Shown: positions 24,533 through 34,435 of the stretch, piece by piece
How the letters are laid out: each line of letters starts with the position of its first letter
Position numbering within the stretch: the stretch's first letter is position 1
Origin: Granulicella arctica
GTDB lineage: Bacteria; Acidobacteriota; Terriglobia; Terriglobales; Acidobacteriaceae
Assembly (NCBI RefSeq): GCF_025685605.1
Contig: NZ_JAGTUT010000002.1
Coordinates: forward strand, 473,913-537,912
Reading direction: 5' to 3'
DNA: 64,000 nt
Program-made: the position numbers and the translations under genes
The notes under the pieces: generated by a model
What the model saw: the letters and a program-made list of their open reading frames with translations, nothing else
The model's database searches: none
Told to the model about the DNA's origin: nothing

Positions 24533-26551
24533 CTATTCCGAAACCCGGTTGACCAACTCCGTCAAAGAGTCCAGGAACGTAAATCGCACAATCGCCGAAG
24601 GCTTCTTCGCATCCGCGATCGCAGCAAGCGCACTGCTCTTCCATCCCGCAGAAGCCTTTTGGTTAGAACCAATAAAGGTCAAAGCCTGAAGTCCTGCTTT
24701 AGCAAGAGTCGGCAACTGCTGCGCTCGAGTCTGAGCATCGGCAAGACGAGGCGAAATAGCCATCTGTCGCCGGACTTCAGGAGTGCAGTCGATCATGCTC
24801 TGGAAGATTGTTGCCAGCGCCTGTCGATCCGCAGCATCAGATGGCTTTGCCAGAAATCCCCGCATCAACAGATCAACGGCATGCTTCGAAGGCGGATCCG
24901 GACGAACTGCATCCACAAACCGGTCGAGAACCGTAAGCTGCGAGGTCTTCTGCTGCTGATAGCGCTCACCAAAGCTGACCGGTTCGATCACCGAGGCAAA
25001 GGTTTGCAGCGCGTCAATGTTCTCGGTCCCTGCAAGCTCTCGCAGACTTGCGCCTTCATGGTTGAGGTGATTGAGACCATTAGCCTCAAGCTCGACGGAG
25101 ACCTTGTCGAGCCGACGATACATATCGTCAACGTCGGTCACAGTTTCGGGCGACCAGAAACGCTCTGCAATCGCCGCAGTGCGCGGCCAGACGCGAGAGT
25201 CGATCGTCTGCTCGTTGACCTGCTCAGCCCACATCGCAACCTCACCGCCGAGGATGAGCTTCCGCTGATCAGGAGTGAGCGCAGCGGCTGAAGGCGAAGG
25301 ATCGACGAGGTAATGCTTCCCTGCTGGCTGCATGCCATCGAGATAATAGCCAGCCGAAAGCAGCCCCTGATAACCCTGCTGCGCCCCCTTGTCGAGCGAC
25401 GCCTGACCGCGCCACGACTGGATGATGATGTCCTTCGGCAGTGCGGGATTGAGGATCTCGTCCCAGCCGATCATGTGACGATGCAGGCGCGTGAGGATCT
25501 TCAGGACGCGCTGGTTGAAGTAGGCCTGAAGCGCGTCGGGATCCTTGAGTTGGTGAGCCTGCATGAAGGCAAGGATGCGCGGATCGGACTTCCACTCAGG
25601 TGAGACAGTCTCGTCGCCACCGATGTGCAGATACGGATCGGGAAAGAGCGTGACCATCTCGGTGAGGAAGCGGTCGATGAACGTGTAGGTCTCCTCGCGG
25701 GTCGGGTCGAGCGCGAAGTCGGAGACGCCGAACTCGCGGCGAATACCCGATGGAGCACGAGCACTGGAAAGCTCCGGATAGGCGACGAGCCAGGCAGTCG
25801 AGTGGCCAGGCATCTCGAACTCAGGGACGACGCGAATGCCACGAGCGCGAGCATAGGCGACGAGGTCGCGAGCCTCCGCCTGGGTGTAGAAGAGACCATC
25901 GGAGCCGAGAGCCGTGAGCTTCGGGAAGACCTTGCTCTCGATGCGGAAGCCCTGATCTTCGGTGAGGTGCCAGTGGAAGACGTTGAGCTTGACCGCAGCC
26001 ATGGCATCGATGTTGCGCTTGAGTACAGGAATCGGCTCGAAGTGACGACCGCAGTCGATCATGAGACCGCGCCAGGGAAAGCGCGGTGAGTCCTGAATGG
26101 TCACGGCAGGAATGACGTAGTCACTGCCTGAGGATTGAACGAGCTGGAGAAGCGTCTGCAGACCGCGCATGGCTCCGACGGCCGTGGGAGCTTTGAGGTC
26201 GATGTGCGTAGCAGTGCTCGTAAGCGAGTAGGACTCGTTTTCGTCTACGGACTGGATAACCTGACCCGGAGAATCGACGGCGATCGTGAGCGTCGGTGCG
26301 CTGTTCGTCTTGAGGACGATCTCGAGAGCGGTCTTGCGTCGGAGTTGGAGGATCGCCTCGCGGATGGCTGCATCGAGGCGGGGATCTGCCGTCTTCGTTG
26401 TGCCTATCGAGAAGGAGGACGAGAGCGTGAGCTGGCCAGTGCCTGCGGCGAGGTGCTCGGGCTGCGGCATGAGGATGTTGGTGAACTGGGCTACGATAGT
26501 TCCCCCGGAGACGAAGGCGAGGGTGATGGCACGGCAGAGATGCTTGTTCAT
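24533..26551 (-). CDS. GH20 beta-N-acetylhexosaminidase, exported
   Basis: A 672-residue enzyme. A signal peptide (about 1-21) precedes the GH20 accessory domain 2 (about 25-150), then the catalytic TIM barrel (about 155-500). The catalytic pair is Asp313-Glu314 in H-I-G-G-D-E-T, preceded by the barrel segments FPWRGLMIDCGRH, NVFHWHLTEDQGF and VVPEFEMPGHS. It removes terminal GlcNAc or GalNAc from chitin oligomers, glycoconjugates or cell-wall fragments in the periplasm or outside. A helical C-terminal region of about 150 residues follows. It is convergent with rpsA; upstream is the sensory operon on the same strand, 55 bp away. Confidence 0.93.
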   Translation of the reverse strand: MNKHLCRAITLAFVSGGTIVAQFTNILMPQPEHLAAGTGQLTLSSSFSIGTTKTADPRLDAAIREAILQLRRKTALEIVLKTNSAPTLTIAVDSPGQVIQSVDENESYSLTSTATHIDLKAPTAVGAMRGLQTLLQLVQSSGSDYVIPAVTIQDSPRFPWRGLMIDCGRHFEPIPVLKRNIDAMAAVKLNVFHWHLTEDQGFRIESKVFPKLTALGSDGLFYTQAEARDLVAYARARGIRVVPEFEMPGHSTAWLVAYPELSSARAPSGIRREFGVSDFALDPTREETYTFIDRFLTEMVTLFPDPYLHIGGDETVSPEWKSDPRILAFMQAHQLKDPDALQAYFNQRVLKILTRLHRHMIGWDEILNPALPKDIIIQSWRGQASLDKGAQQGYQGLLSAGYYLDGMQPAGKHYLVDPSPSAAALTPDQRKLILGGEVAMWAEQVNEQTIDSRVWPRTAAIAERFWSPETVTDVDDMYRRLDKVSVELEANGLNHLNHEGASLRELAGTENIDALQTFASVIEPVSFGERYQQQKTSQLTVLDRFVDAVRPDPPSKHAVDLLMRGFLAKPSDAADRQALATIFQSMIDCTPEVRRQMAISPRLADAQTRAQQLPTLAKAGLQALTFIGSNQKASAGWKSSALAAIADAKKPSAIVRFTFLDSLTELVNRVSE

Positions 26552-26606
26552 TCGACCTCTTCTGATCTGGATGTTGCTGTATGGCGGTTCGGGCTAGAGT
26601 TCCAGT

Positions 26607-28142
26607 CTATTGGAGCTGTTCGTCGATGGTAAGGGTGTGGTCGATCTCAGCGGGAACAAATAGGGTGAAGACAGTTCCGCCTCGACGGTCCGGTGTCACG
26701 GAACGGCTGCGAGCACGCAGGGACCCTTGATGCTTCTCCACTATCTCGCTGGAGACCCAGAGGCCGAGGCCAGCACCGGTGATGCCCTTGGTGGAGTAGA
26801 AGGGTTCGAAGAGGCGAGCGTGTGTTTCGGCGCTCATGCCGATGCCGTTGTCGGCTACAGTGATGCGGATGCCTTCGCGACCCGTGCGCCACTCGTGGGT
26901 TGAGGCGGTGCGAACGATGATCGTGCCTCCCTGCGTGAGCGCGTCGATGGCGTTGCCGATGAGGTTGACGATGACCTGACGGATTTCCCCGTCGTGCGCG
27001 AGGATGATGGGACTGGCGGAGAACTCGCGGATGACGCTGATCTGCAGGGCGACGAGCCGGGACTCGAAGAGGGCGGTAACGGTCTCGATGAGCTCATGGA
27101 TGTCGGTCTGCGAGGGCTTAGTGGAGCGGCGATAGAAGCGGAGAGTCTGGACGGTGATCTGGGTGACGCGGTCAAGCTCCTTCTGCGCGAGGGTGAGATA
27201 GGTTCGGCAGTCAGGCGGCAGATCGGCGGTGGAAAGGAGATAGAGGCAGTTCGTGATGGCTTCGAGGGGATTGTTGATCTCGTGGGCGATCGAGGCGGCC
27301 AGGCGGCCAGCTACCGCCAGCTTCTCGGTGCGGCGCAGCATCTCTTCGCTCTTCTTCTGGTGAGAGAGGTCGGCGATGAAGGCGGCGATCTGCTGGTCGG
27401 CAGGGTCGCTCTCGGGGTTGAGGAGGGCTACGCCGATAAGGACGTCAATGGCCTGACCGGAGGTGGTGGTGCAGACGGTCTCAAAGGGCTCGATGGCTAC
27501 CGCCTGGTCGGTGAGAGTGCGATAGGCCTGGTTGAGGGCGGGGCTGATGGACTCGAGAGTGAGCGAGCCCGAGGAGATGTCGCCGGGGTCGTAGCCGAAA
27601 AGTCGTTCGGCAGCGCCGTTGGCATAGAGGATAAGGCCGGAGGCGGCGCTGATGAGGAGGCTGAGCGGCATGGCTTCGACCAGACGGTGGAAGCGAGCTT
27701 CGCTGGCACGGAGCGCCTGCTCGGCGACGAGACGGCGGCGGCGGGCGGATGCCTCTTTGAGTTCGCGCTCAAGGGCGGGGATGAGGCGGGTCAGGTTCTG
27801 CTTGCTGACGTAGTCCTGTGCGCCTGCGCGCATGGATTCGACGGCAGTCTCCTCGGAGACCGCGCCGGACATCATGATGAAGGGGATGTCGATACCGCTG
27901 GTCTTGAGGAGCTGGAGCGCGGCGGGGCCGCTGAACTTCGGGAGGTTGTAGTCGGCGAGAACGACGTCCGGGGCGACGGGCCCGCTGAGGGCGTCGACCA
28001 TCTCAGCTGTTGTCTCAACGCGGGTGATCTCGGGAGCGAAGCCGTTGCGGCGAAGATGTCGCTCCAGCAGGAAGGCGTCGTCGGGATTGTCCTCAACAAG
28101 GAGCACCCGAAGCGCCCTCTGCTCTAACTCTTTGGGGGGCAT
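26607..28142 (-). CDS. Response-regulator-fused PAS histidine kinase (REC-PAS-HisKA-HATPase)
   Basis: A 511-residue cytoplasmic kinase. The REC domain (about 12-130) has acidic EDN and phospho-acceptor Asp in VVLADYNLP. A helical linker leads to a PAS domain (about 148-260). The HisKA domain has H in AASIAHEINNPLEAI (near 287), and the HATPase domain has NLIGNAIDAL, DNGIGM and GAGLGLW. With REC first, it is a sensor kinase controlled by an incoming phosphate, probably from the other two proteins of the operon. Its start overlaps the upstream response-regulator gene by 19 bp. There are no membrane segments. Confidence 0.93.
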   Translation of the reverse strand: MPPKELEQRALRVLLVEDNPDDAFLLERHLRRNGFAPEITRVETTAEMVDALSGPVAPDVVLADYNLPKFSGPAALQLLKTSGIDIPFIMMSGAVSEETAVESMRAGAQDYVSKQNLTRLIPALERELKEASARRRRLVAEQALRASEARFHRLVEAMPLSLLISAASGLILYANGAAERLFGYDPGDISSGSLTLESISPALNQAYRTLTDQAVAIEPFETVCTTTSGQAIDVLIGVALLNPESDPADQQIAAFIADLSHQKKSEEMLRRTEKLAVAGRLAASIAHEINNPLEAITNCLYLLSTADLPPDCRTYLTLAQKELDRVTQITVQTLRFYRRSTKPSQTDIHELIETVTALFESRLVALQISVIREFSASPIILAHDGEIRQVIVNLIGNAIDALTQGGTIIVRTASTHEWRTGREGIRITVADNGIGMSAETHARLFEPFYSTKGITGAGLGLWVSSEIVEKHQGSLRARSRSVTPDRRGGTVFTLFVPAEIDHTLTIDEQLQ

Positions 28143-28549
28143 TCGTTCAGGACCAGCCAGTACATGCCGAGCTGTCGTGTGGCCTCGGCAAAGTCGTTGA
28201 AGTTTACAGGCTTGCGAATATAGCTATTGACGCCGATCTGGTAGCTGCGGATCAGGTCCCGCTCTTCGTCCGAGGAGGTGAGAACAACAACAGGCAGCAT
28301 GCGTGTGCGTTCATTCTCGCGGATGCGGCGCAAGACCTCCAGACCTTCGACCTTGGGGAGCTTTAGATCGAGAAGAATGACCTGCGGCTGGATGGGATTA
28401 TCACCAAAGAGGAGGTCAAGTGCTTCGGCACCGTCGTGGGCTACACGGACCTCGTTGGCGATATTGGATTTCTTCAGTGCGCGAATGGTTAGTAGTTCGT
28501 GATCGGGGTCGTCCTCGACCAGGAGAATGAGTCTCAAGCCATCTGCCAT
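28124..28549 (-). CDS. Single-domain response regulator (Rcp1-like)
   Basis: A 141-residue stand-alone REC protein with acidic VEDDPDHE, phospho-acceptor Asp in VILLDLKLP (near 63), Thr/Ser in VVLTSS and Lys in YIRKPVNF. The longer loop and SY-x-x-KPVNF ending match the Rcp1 group that partners phytochrome-like kinases. It has no output domain, so it relays phosphate. It lies 5 bp after the CHASE3 kinase gene and overlaps the following REC-PAS kinase by 19 bp, giving a kinase to relay to kinase order. Confidence 0.93.
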   Translation of the reverse strand: MADGLRLILLVEDDPDHELLTIRALKKSNIANEVRVAHDGAEALDLLFGDNPIQPQVILLDLKLPKVEGLEVLRRIRENERTRMLPVVVLTSSDEERDLIRSYQIGVNSYIRKPVNFNDFAEATRQLGMYWLVLNECPPKS

Positions 28550-28554
28550 GCGAG

Positions 28555-29985
28555 TTATCCTAACGTAAACCAGAAGGTAGCGCCATGGTCTACGATGCTG
28601 TCGGCCCAGATGTTCCCGTGGTGGCGACGGATGACACGGGCCACGGTGGCGAGGCCGATTCCGGAGCCTTTGAAGTCTTTGTCGCCATGAAGGCGGTTGA
28701 AGGCGTTGAAGAGTTTTTCGGCGTAGTGCATGTCGAAGCCAGCACCATTGTCTCGGACAAACCAGGCGTTCTGGGCGGGATCCCAGGCGAAGTTGATGAT
28801 AGCTAGGGGGACTCTCGCAGAAAATTTTACGGCGTTGCCGAGAAGGTTCTCCAGGGCTACGCGGAGGAGCTTGGGATCGGCTTCCGCTTCGAGGCCATCC
28901 TCGATGGTGAAGGTGATCTGGCGGTCGCGATTCTGCTCTTTGAGATCTGCGGCTACTTCGCGGGCGAGATCGGTGAGGCTGAAGCGCTCGCGCGTGATGG
29001 TGGCGCGGGTGATGCGCGAGAGTTGGAGGAGAGCGTCGATAAGCTCTCCCATGCGCTGGACACCGCTGCGAACACGCTTGATGTAGTCCTTGCCTACGGC
29101 GTCTACGGCGTCGGCGTAATCCTCTTCGAGGGCAAGCGAGAAGCCGTCTATGGTGCGAAGCGGGGCGCGGAGATCGTGGGAGACGGAATAGCTGAAGGCT
29201 TCGAGCTCACGGTTGGTCGTTTCAAGTTCCGCGGTGCGGAGCTGGACCCGCTCTTCGAGGGTCTTATTGAGAGCAAGAATTTCGCTTGCCTTGGTTTCAA
29301 GTTCGGCGCGCGACTCGGCCAGGCGCTGCGCTGTCTCTTCGGAGGCTACGCGGAGGGCGCGCTCCCGGGCGAAGTAGCGGAAAATGAGGATGATAAGCAG
29401 GAAGTCGATGAAGCTGGCGATGCCGAGGGTGGCTCGGGTGCGGCGACTACTGGACTTGGTTCGCTCGATGCGGATGAGAAGGAGCCTGCGTTCCTCCGCC
29501 TCCATATCGTCGGCGATGGCGCGTAGGTGGTCCATCTGTACTTTGCCGGTCCCGCTGAGAACCATGGCGTGCAGGCTGTCGATGCGACCGCTGCGACGGA
29601 GGTTGATGCCCTGCTGAAGGAGGGAGAGGCGTTGCTCGAGGACAGCACGCAGCTCGACGATGCGGAGTTGCTGACCTTGATTGTCTGCCGTCAAGTGCTG
29701 GATGTGGTCGACTTCTGCTGGTAGCTCTTTGAGAGCTTCGGTGTAGGGATAGAGGTATGAGTCGTCACCAGTGATGAAGAATCCGCGATTGCCGGTCTCG
29801 GCATCCTTGGCGGAGCTCATGATCATTTCGACCTGGTTGATGACCTGCCAGGTGTGCTGGACCCAGTTCTCTCCGTCAAGCAGAACGGCCACAGAACGGA
29901 AGGCGAACCATGCGTTGATGGAGACGATGAGAATGGCCGCGATGAGGAGCGCGGGGACGACATTCCGATTGATCCTGGGCTTCAT
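28555..29985 (-). CDS. CHASE3-domain membrane histidine kinase
   Basis: About 476 residues from the ATG at 29985 (a GTG at 29994 adds three). A first helix (about 10-32) and a second (near 185-205) bracket a CHASE3 extracytoplasmic helical sensor. A coiled coil leads to the HisKA domain (SYSVSHDLRAPLRTIDGF, His near 256) and the HATPase (ENLLGNAVKFS, DNGAGFDMHYAEKLF, GSGIGLATV). The FDMHYAEKLF-x-x-F-x-RLH signature is typical of the phytochrome-like/HWE-distinct kinase group paired with Rcp1 regulators. It is first in a three-gene operon with the two downstream genes. Its stimulus is unknown. Confidence 0.92.
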   Translation of the reverse strand: MKPRINRNVVPALLIAAILIVSINAWFAFRSVAVLLDGENWVQHTWQVINQVEMIMSSAKDAETGNRGFFITGDDSYLYPYTEALKELPAEVDHIQHLTADNQGQQLRIVELRAVLEQRLSLLQQGINLRRSGRIDSLHAMVLSGTGKVQMDHLRAIADDMEAEERRLLLIRIERTKSSSRRTRATLGIASFIDFLLIILIFRYFARERALRVASEETAQRLAESRAELETKASEILALNKTLEERVQLRTAELETTNRELEAFSYSVSHDLRAPLRTIDGFSLALEEDYADAVDAVGKDYIKRVRSGVQRMGELIDALLQLSRITRATITRERFSLTDLAREVAADLKEQNRDRQITFTIEDGLEAEADPKLLRVALENLLGNAVKFSARVPLAIINFAWDPAQNAWFVRDNGAGFDMHYAEKLFNAFNRLHGDKDFKGSGIGLATVARVIRRHHGNIWADSIVDHGATFWFTLG

Positions 29986-30019
29986 GGTCTCCACTCGCTA
30001 GATTATTCTAACGGCGAAG

Positions 30020-33000
30020 TTAGAACTCGTACCTCGCTGCGAATTGAATCTGTCTTGGGTCGTGTGCGGAGCGGATGAGGCCGAACTCAGGATTGATGTG
30101 GACCCCATCGTTCGAGAGTTCGCTGATCGGGTTATAGAAGTTGGCGCGATCGAAGATGTTGTAGCCCTCTGCCCGGACGATGACGGTCTGATGGCGGAGG
30201 AATGCAGGCGAGAAGGATTTCTGAACGGCGAGATCCTGACTGATATAGATCGGGCCAGTGAAGGCGTTGCGGCCACTAGTGCCCACACATGCGGCGGGTG
30301 TTGATTGTGCGGCATAGAGGGTGGGCCCGGCGTAGAGGCTAGGGCAGTTTGGCCCGGTCGATCCGAAGGCGACCAGGTTGGTGCGATCAACACCGGTAAA
30401 GTAGCCGGTGGCTTTACCGGTGGTATGAATCTTTGTGGTCTGCGAGATGTTGATGCGCTGGGTGATCTGACCATAGGCAGGGCCGGAGAAGATGCTGAAG
30501 GGCTGGCCGCTCTGTGCGGTGAAGATGCCGGAGAGCACAAAGCCTTGCAGGATGCGCTTGTGGAATGGCGGCGCGTAGACGAAGTCCGCCACGCCGCGGC
30601 TCTGGACGTCGAAGTCGGATCGGCCACGATCCCCTCCATTGAAGGCGGTGGAAAAGCCAAGGGGATTTTGCGGGAGGCTGTAGTGGCTGACGTTGACGGA
30701 GCGACTGCCGGTGGTGGTAAGCGCGGAGGAGGTGGCGTCGAACGATGGGATGTTTGCGACTCCGTAGAGATCGTGTGCGAGACCGGTGCCGGGAGTGGCA
30801 AGGCTGGCGGTGAGCGCGCGGGCACGCTGGATGGCTGCGGGTGGAGTGAGAGAGTTCGCTCCGAGGGCGAAAGCGACGGGGTTGCCAACGCCAAAGAGCT
30901 GGCGACCGAAGACCTGAGACCAGAGAGCGTCGGTGGATTGGGGGAAGTCGCTGCCGGCTACGTCGTCGAGGGACTTGGCGAAGGTGAAGGCAGAGTGGAG
31001 AGTGAGACCGTGCCACTGCTCGCTGCGGAAGCGGAGGACGACGGAGTGGTAGTTCGAGGAGCCGATATTCGATTCGGTAAAGACCGGAAAGAAGGTGTTG
31101 TTGTTGCAGAGACCGCCGGGGCTGGTGGTGGTGCCGCCACCCTGGGTGCAGTAGAACTCGTTAGTGAAGTTGCCATCGTAGATGAGCGGGAGCTTGCGAT
31201 TGACGGAGCCGACGTAGGCGATTTCGCCCGAGAGTGAGCTGCCGAACTGATGCTGGAAGCTGGCGGCGAACTGGAGGCTGTAGGGAGTCTTGAGGGCCTT
31301 CACATCCCGCTCGTAGAGAATGTTGGCGCCGCTGGCTGCCTGGTAGTTCTGAAAGTTGGCAAGGTCAGATTGGCTAGCGACGTTCTTTGCATTAAGGCTA
31401 TTGAAGTTCAGAGTGTGCAAGCCGAAGCCGCACTGCGTCTGAGAAGCGCCGAAGCCTGCAGAATAGAAGTTTTGGCCGTAGATCGCGCTTGGGTCTGTCA
31501 CGTTATACGGGCTGGGGCGGTTCTGCAGGAGAGTCTGGTTGTAGGTTGCGGGGAGGTGATCGTAGTAGAGGCCGCCTGATGCGCGGAAGACGTTGTGGTA
31601 CTTGTCGTCGGGCGAGTAGGAGAGGCCGAAGTGGCCCATGACGTCCGCTTTATTTTGCGGGAGGGCAAAGTTTGCACCTGCCGCGCAGTTCCAACCTCCG
31701 GAGAAGGAGACGCGGCGACTGCCGTAGAGGGAGTCGAGAGAGGTGGCTGTTCCTGCGCCACATTGATAGTCGAAGGCGTCGTAGGTGCCGCTGCTTCCCT
31801 GCTTAACGAGTCCCTCTGCTGCGGAGTTGTAGTTCCAGAGGCGATTCTGCGCGTCGAGTGGCTCGCCGAAGTATTCGTAGCGTGCGCCCATGCTGATGGT
31901 GAGTCGCTGAAGCGGCTGGATCTTATGCTCAGCGAAGACGCCGAAGGAGGAGCTGCGCAGGTCGCCGGTGTAGCCAATGGGCTGACGAAGCTCGTAGTCG
32001 AAGGAGGGGTGCTGGAAGGCTTCGCCGCAGGAGATACAGGTTTCGCTATCGCTGGTGAACTCACCGATGTTGTTGGCGACGACCAGGCCGCGGGCGAGGC
32101 CGCCAGCGTAGCTGAAGTTCTGCTGATAGCGGTAATCTCCACCGATGGTGAGGAAGTTTGCGTTGCCGAGGTGAAGCTCAAGCAGATCGGAGAGGAAGGC
32201 TTCTGTATCGCGGTGAATTGAGGGTGCGGAGAGAGGAGCTCCGATGCGCGCGAGGGGGAACGCCCCATCGGTCGAGGGAGTGATTGGGGAGGGTGAGGTT
32301 CTGGCGCTGCTGGTGGGGCAGCTTGAATTGGGGCAGGAGTTCCAGAAGGAATCGAACCAGCCGCCCATGAGACCTGGGGTGCCTATCGCACCGGGACTGC
32401 CGGCGATTGCACCTGCGACTCCGGACCTTGCGCCGGTGGTGCGTGTGTCGATGCCACTGATGACGAAGGTGCTGAGGCCACCGGGTGAGAGGCCGAGGGT
32501 TTGCTGATTGAAGCCGTGATCCTGCGCGACTTCGTCAACACGGAACTGCGTGAAGCCGATGTTGAGGGTATTAAGGCTTTGACCGAAGGGAACGCTGTGG
32601 GTGATGGCGGCGCTTTGATTCTGCGCCCTGCGGTTGGCCCCATTGCCGGGATAGGCTCCGCCAGCCGGCAGGGTGTCGTCGTGAAGCTGATCGATCAACT
32701 GCCCGGTGTAGCGAAAGCTTATGGTGCCAAGAGACCCGAGGGAGAGCTCAGGGCGGAGGTGAAAATTGTTCACGTGGGTGTAGTTCGGGGCGGTGCCGCG
32801 GTAGAAGCCGAAGATACCGGCGTTCGTGCCTGCGGCGACGGCGGCTCCGGTCTGGCCTACATTGGGAGCAGGCAGGAGACCGAGGACACCCTTCGAGATT
32901 GCATTATCCGCAGTTGCGGAGCTGGTGATGGAACCGTCGGACTGGAGGGTATTGCCGTTGGCAGCGCCGGGTAAGTCGAGGAGCGTGGGGACTCGCTCAA

Positions 33001-34192
33001 AGATCGGTGTCGGGTTATTGATCTGCGATCCCTCGTAGCTGGCGAAGAAGAAGAGCTTTGTGCCGAAGAGCGGACCGCCGATGCTCGCACCAAACTGCTG
33101 GGAGCTGATGGGAAACGTTCGGCTGTCCTGCGAACTGAGGATTGCCGAGGGGTTGAAGGAGCCGGCCTGGCAAAGTTGGGTGGCACAGGACTGGACCCGC
33201 AGATCGGCGATAGGCGACGCGGGGGCGACGAGATTGAAGAGCTGGTTGTAACGCTGCGGCGCATAGCCCTGAAAGGCGGAGTCGGAGATCTCGTTGATGC
33301 CGATGACGCTTGCGTCACCCTGGCCATCTGAGGCGGTTGCGGCGGCCTTGGCGAAGGTCGAGTTGGAGTAGACGGAAAGAGGAGACTCCCCGTTGAGGGC
33401 GTCGTTGTTGAAATAACCAAAGACGCTGCCGTGCCATGCTTTGCCGCCAGATGCCGCGTTTCCCCGACTGGTGATGATATTGATGACACCGCCTGAGCCC
33501 TGACCGTAGCGCATGTCGGGTACAGCGTAGATGAGGCGGAACTCCTGGACGGCCTCGTTGACCTGGAATGGGATGGCCTGATTGTTGCTGGAAGCGACGT
33601 TGTCCACTCCTTCGAGGAGGAAATTCGTGGCGGTTGTCGGGGAACCAGCGATGCTGAAGGCTGCGCCTTGTAGTGGGGAGCCCTGCGGTACATCATGAAC
33701 TCCCGGCTGTATGGCACCGAGTGCAAGGAAGGTCCTGTTGTAGAGCGGGAGCACGCGCAACTGCTGGTTGGTGATGTTTGCACCGAGCGATACGTCGCGG
33801 TCGTTTTGGATCAGGCCGCCTGAACGTACGGCTCGATCGGCAAGCACGCCCTTCGAGATGTCGATATTCGGAAGCGCCGTATGCCGTGCGTCCGGGATGA
33901 CTTCGAACGACGCATCGGTGCCTACCAGTTTGCCGGTGGTGTCGTAGACGGCAACGGCGTAGCCCTGACCTGGCGGGACATCGTCGAAGGTGTAGCGGCC
34001 ATCGTCAGAGGTGATGGCAGTCTGATCCATAGGAGGCTTTTGGCTTTTGTTGACCAGGTGGACGGTCATCTGGGGAACTGGTTTGAACGGGTTGCCGAAT
34101 ACAACTCGTCCGTTGACGACGGATTGTCCAAGGGCGGCTACTGAGGCAGAGAGCACTACAAAAATTACAGCAACGTTCAAGCAAATCTTCAT
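30020..34192 (-). CDS. TonB-dependent receptor, Oar-like, with carboxypeptidase-regulatory N-terminus
   Basis: About 1390 residues from the ATG at 34192, which has AAAGG six bases upstream; a second ATG at 34198 touches the ribosome site. A signal peptide (AVIFVVLSASVAALGQ) leads to a CarboxypepD_reg/CnaB-like fold (about 25-110). The plug segment includes VNEAVQEFRLIY...RYGQGSGGVINIITSRG, and a very long outer-membrane barrel ends in the terminal aromatic motif ARYEF. Proteins of this size and plan are expanded in Acidobacteria and presumably import large glycans or peptides. There is no neighbouring SusD or TonB gene. It is separated by 243 bp from the upstream TPR gene. Confidence 0.92.
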   Translation of the reverse strand: MKICLNVAVIFVVLSASVAALGQSVVNGRVVFGNPFKPVPQMTVHLVNKSQKPPMDQTAITSDDGRYTFDDVPPGQGYAVAVYDTTGKLVGTDASFEVIPDARHTALPNIDISKGVLADRAVRSGGLIQNDRDVSLGANITNQQLRVLPLYNRTFLALGAIQPGVHDVPQGSPLQGAAFSIAGSPTTATNFLLEGVDNVASSNNQAIPFQVNEAVQEFRLIYAVPDMRYGQGSGGVINIITSRGNAASGGKAWHGSVFGYFNNDALNGESPLSVYSNSTFAKAAATASDGQGDASVIGINEISDSAFQGYAPQRYNQLFNLVAPASPIADLRVQSCATQLCQAGSFNPSAILSSQDSRTFPISSQQFGASIGGPLFGTKLFFFASYEGSQINNPTPIFERVPTLLDLPGAANGNTLQSDGSITSSATADNAISKGVLGLLPAPNVGQTGAAVAAGTNAGIFGFYRGTAPNYTHVNNFHLRPELSLGSLGTISFRYTGQLIDQLHDDTLPAGGAYPGNGANRRAQNQSAAITHSVPFGQSLNTLNIGFTQFRVDEVAQDHGFNQQTLGLSPGGLSTFVISGIDTRTTGARSGVAGAIAGSPGAIGTPGLMGGWFDSFWNSCPNSSCPTSSARTSPSPITPSTDGAFPLARIGAPLSAPSIHRDTEAFLSDLLELHLGNANFLTIGGDYRYQQNFSYAGGLARGLVVANNIGEFTSDSETCISCGEAFQHPSFDYELRQPIGYTGDLRSSSFGVFAEHKIQPLQRLTISMGARYEYFGEPLDAQNRLWNYNSAAEGLVKQGSSGTYDAFDYQCGAGTATSLDSLYGSRRVSFSGGWNCAAGANFALPQNKADVMGHFGLSYSPDDKYHNVFRASGGLYYDHLPATYNQTLLQNRPSPYNVTDPSAIYGQNFYSAGFGASQTQCGFGLHTLNFNSLNAKNVASQSDLANFQNYQAASGANILYERDVKALKTPYSLQFAASFQHQFGSSLSGEIAYVGSVNRKLPLIYDGNFTNEFYCTQGGGTTTSPGGLCNNNTFFPVFTESNIGSSNYHSVVLRFRSEQWHGLTLHSAFTFAKSLDDVAGSDFPQSTDALWSQVFGRQLFGVGNPVAFALGANSLTPPAAIQRARALTASLATPGTGLAHDLYGVANIPSFDATSSALTTTGSRSVNVSHYSLPQNPLGFSTAFNGGDRGRSDFDVQSRGVADFVYAPPFHKRILQGFVLSGIFTAQSGQPFSIFSGPAYGQITQRINISQTTKIHTTGKATGYFTGVDRTNLVAFGSTGPNCPSLYAGPTLYAAQSTPAACVGTSGRNAFTGPIYISQDLAVQKSFSPAFLRHQTVIVRAEGYNIFDRANFYNPISELSNDGVHINPEFGLIRSAHDPRQIQFAARYEF

Positions 34193-34435
34193 GACCATCC
34201 TTTGACCAACTACACCAGCTGACGGAACCACCGTCATGCTGGTCGGAACTGTCGACGTGCGGCAATCGCTGCGCACTCAACCTGTGCTGTCTGTGATTGA
34301 CGGAGGAAAACCCAATCAGTAGCACCATACGGGGCCCAATGAAACTTACGGATGCTGTGCGTAACTCGTGTCGGAAACTGGTTGTACTGGTGAGGCCCTG
34401 GGAGCAGGCAGAGTGCCTGACTGCTCATCGATTGA

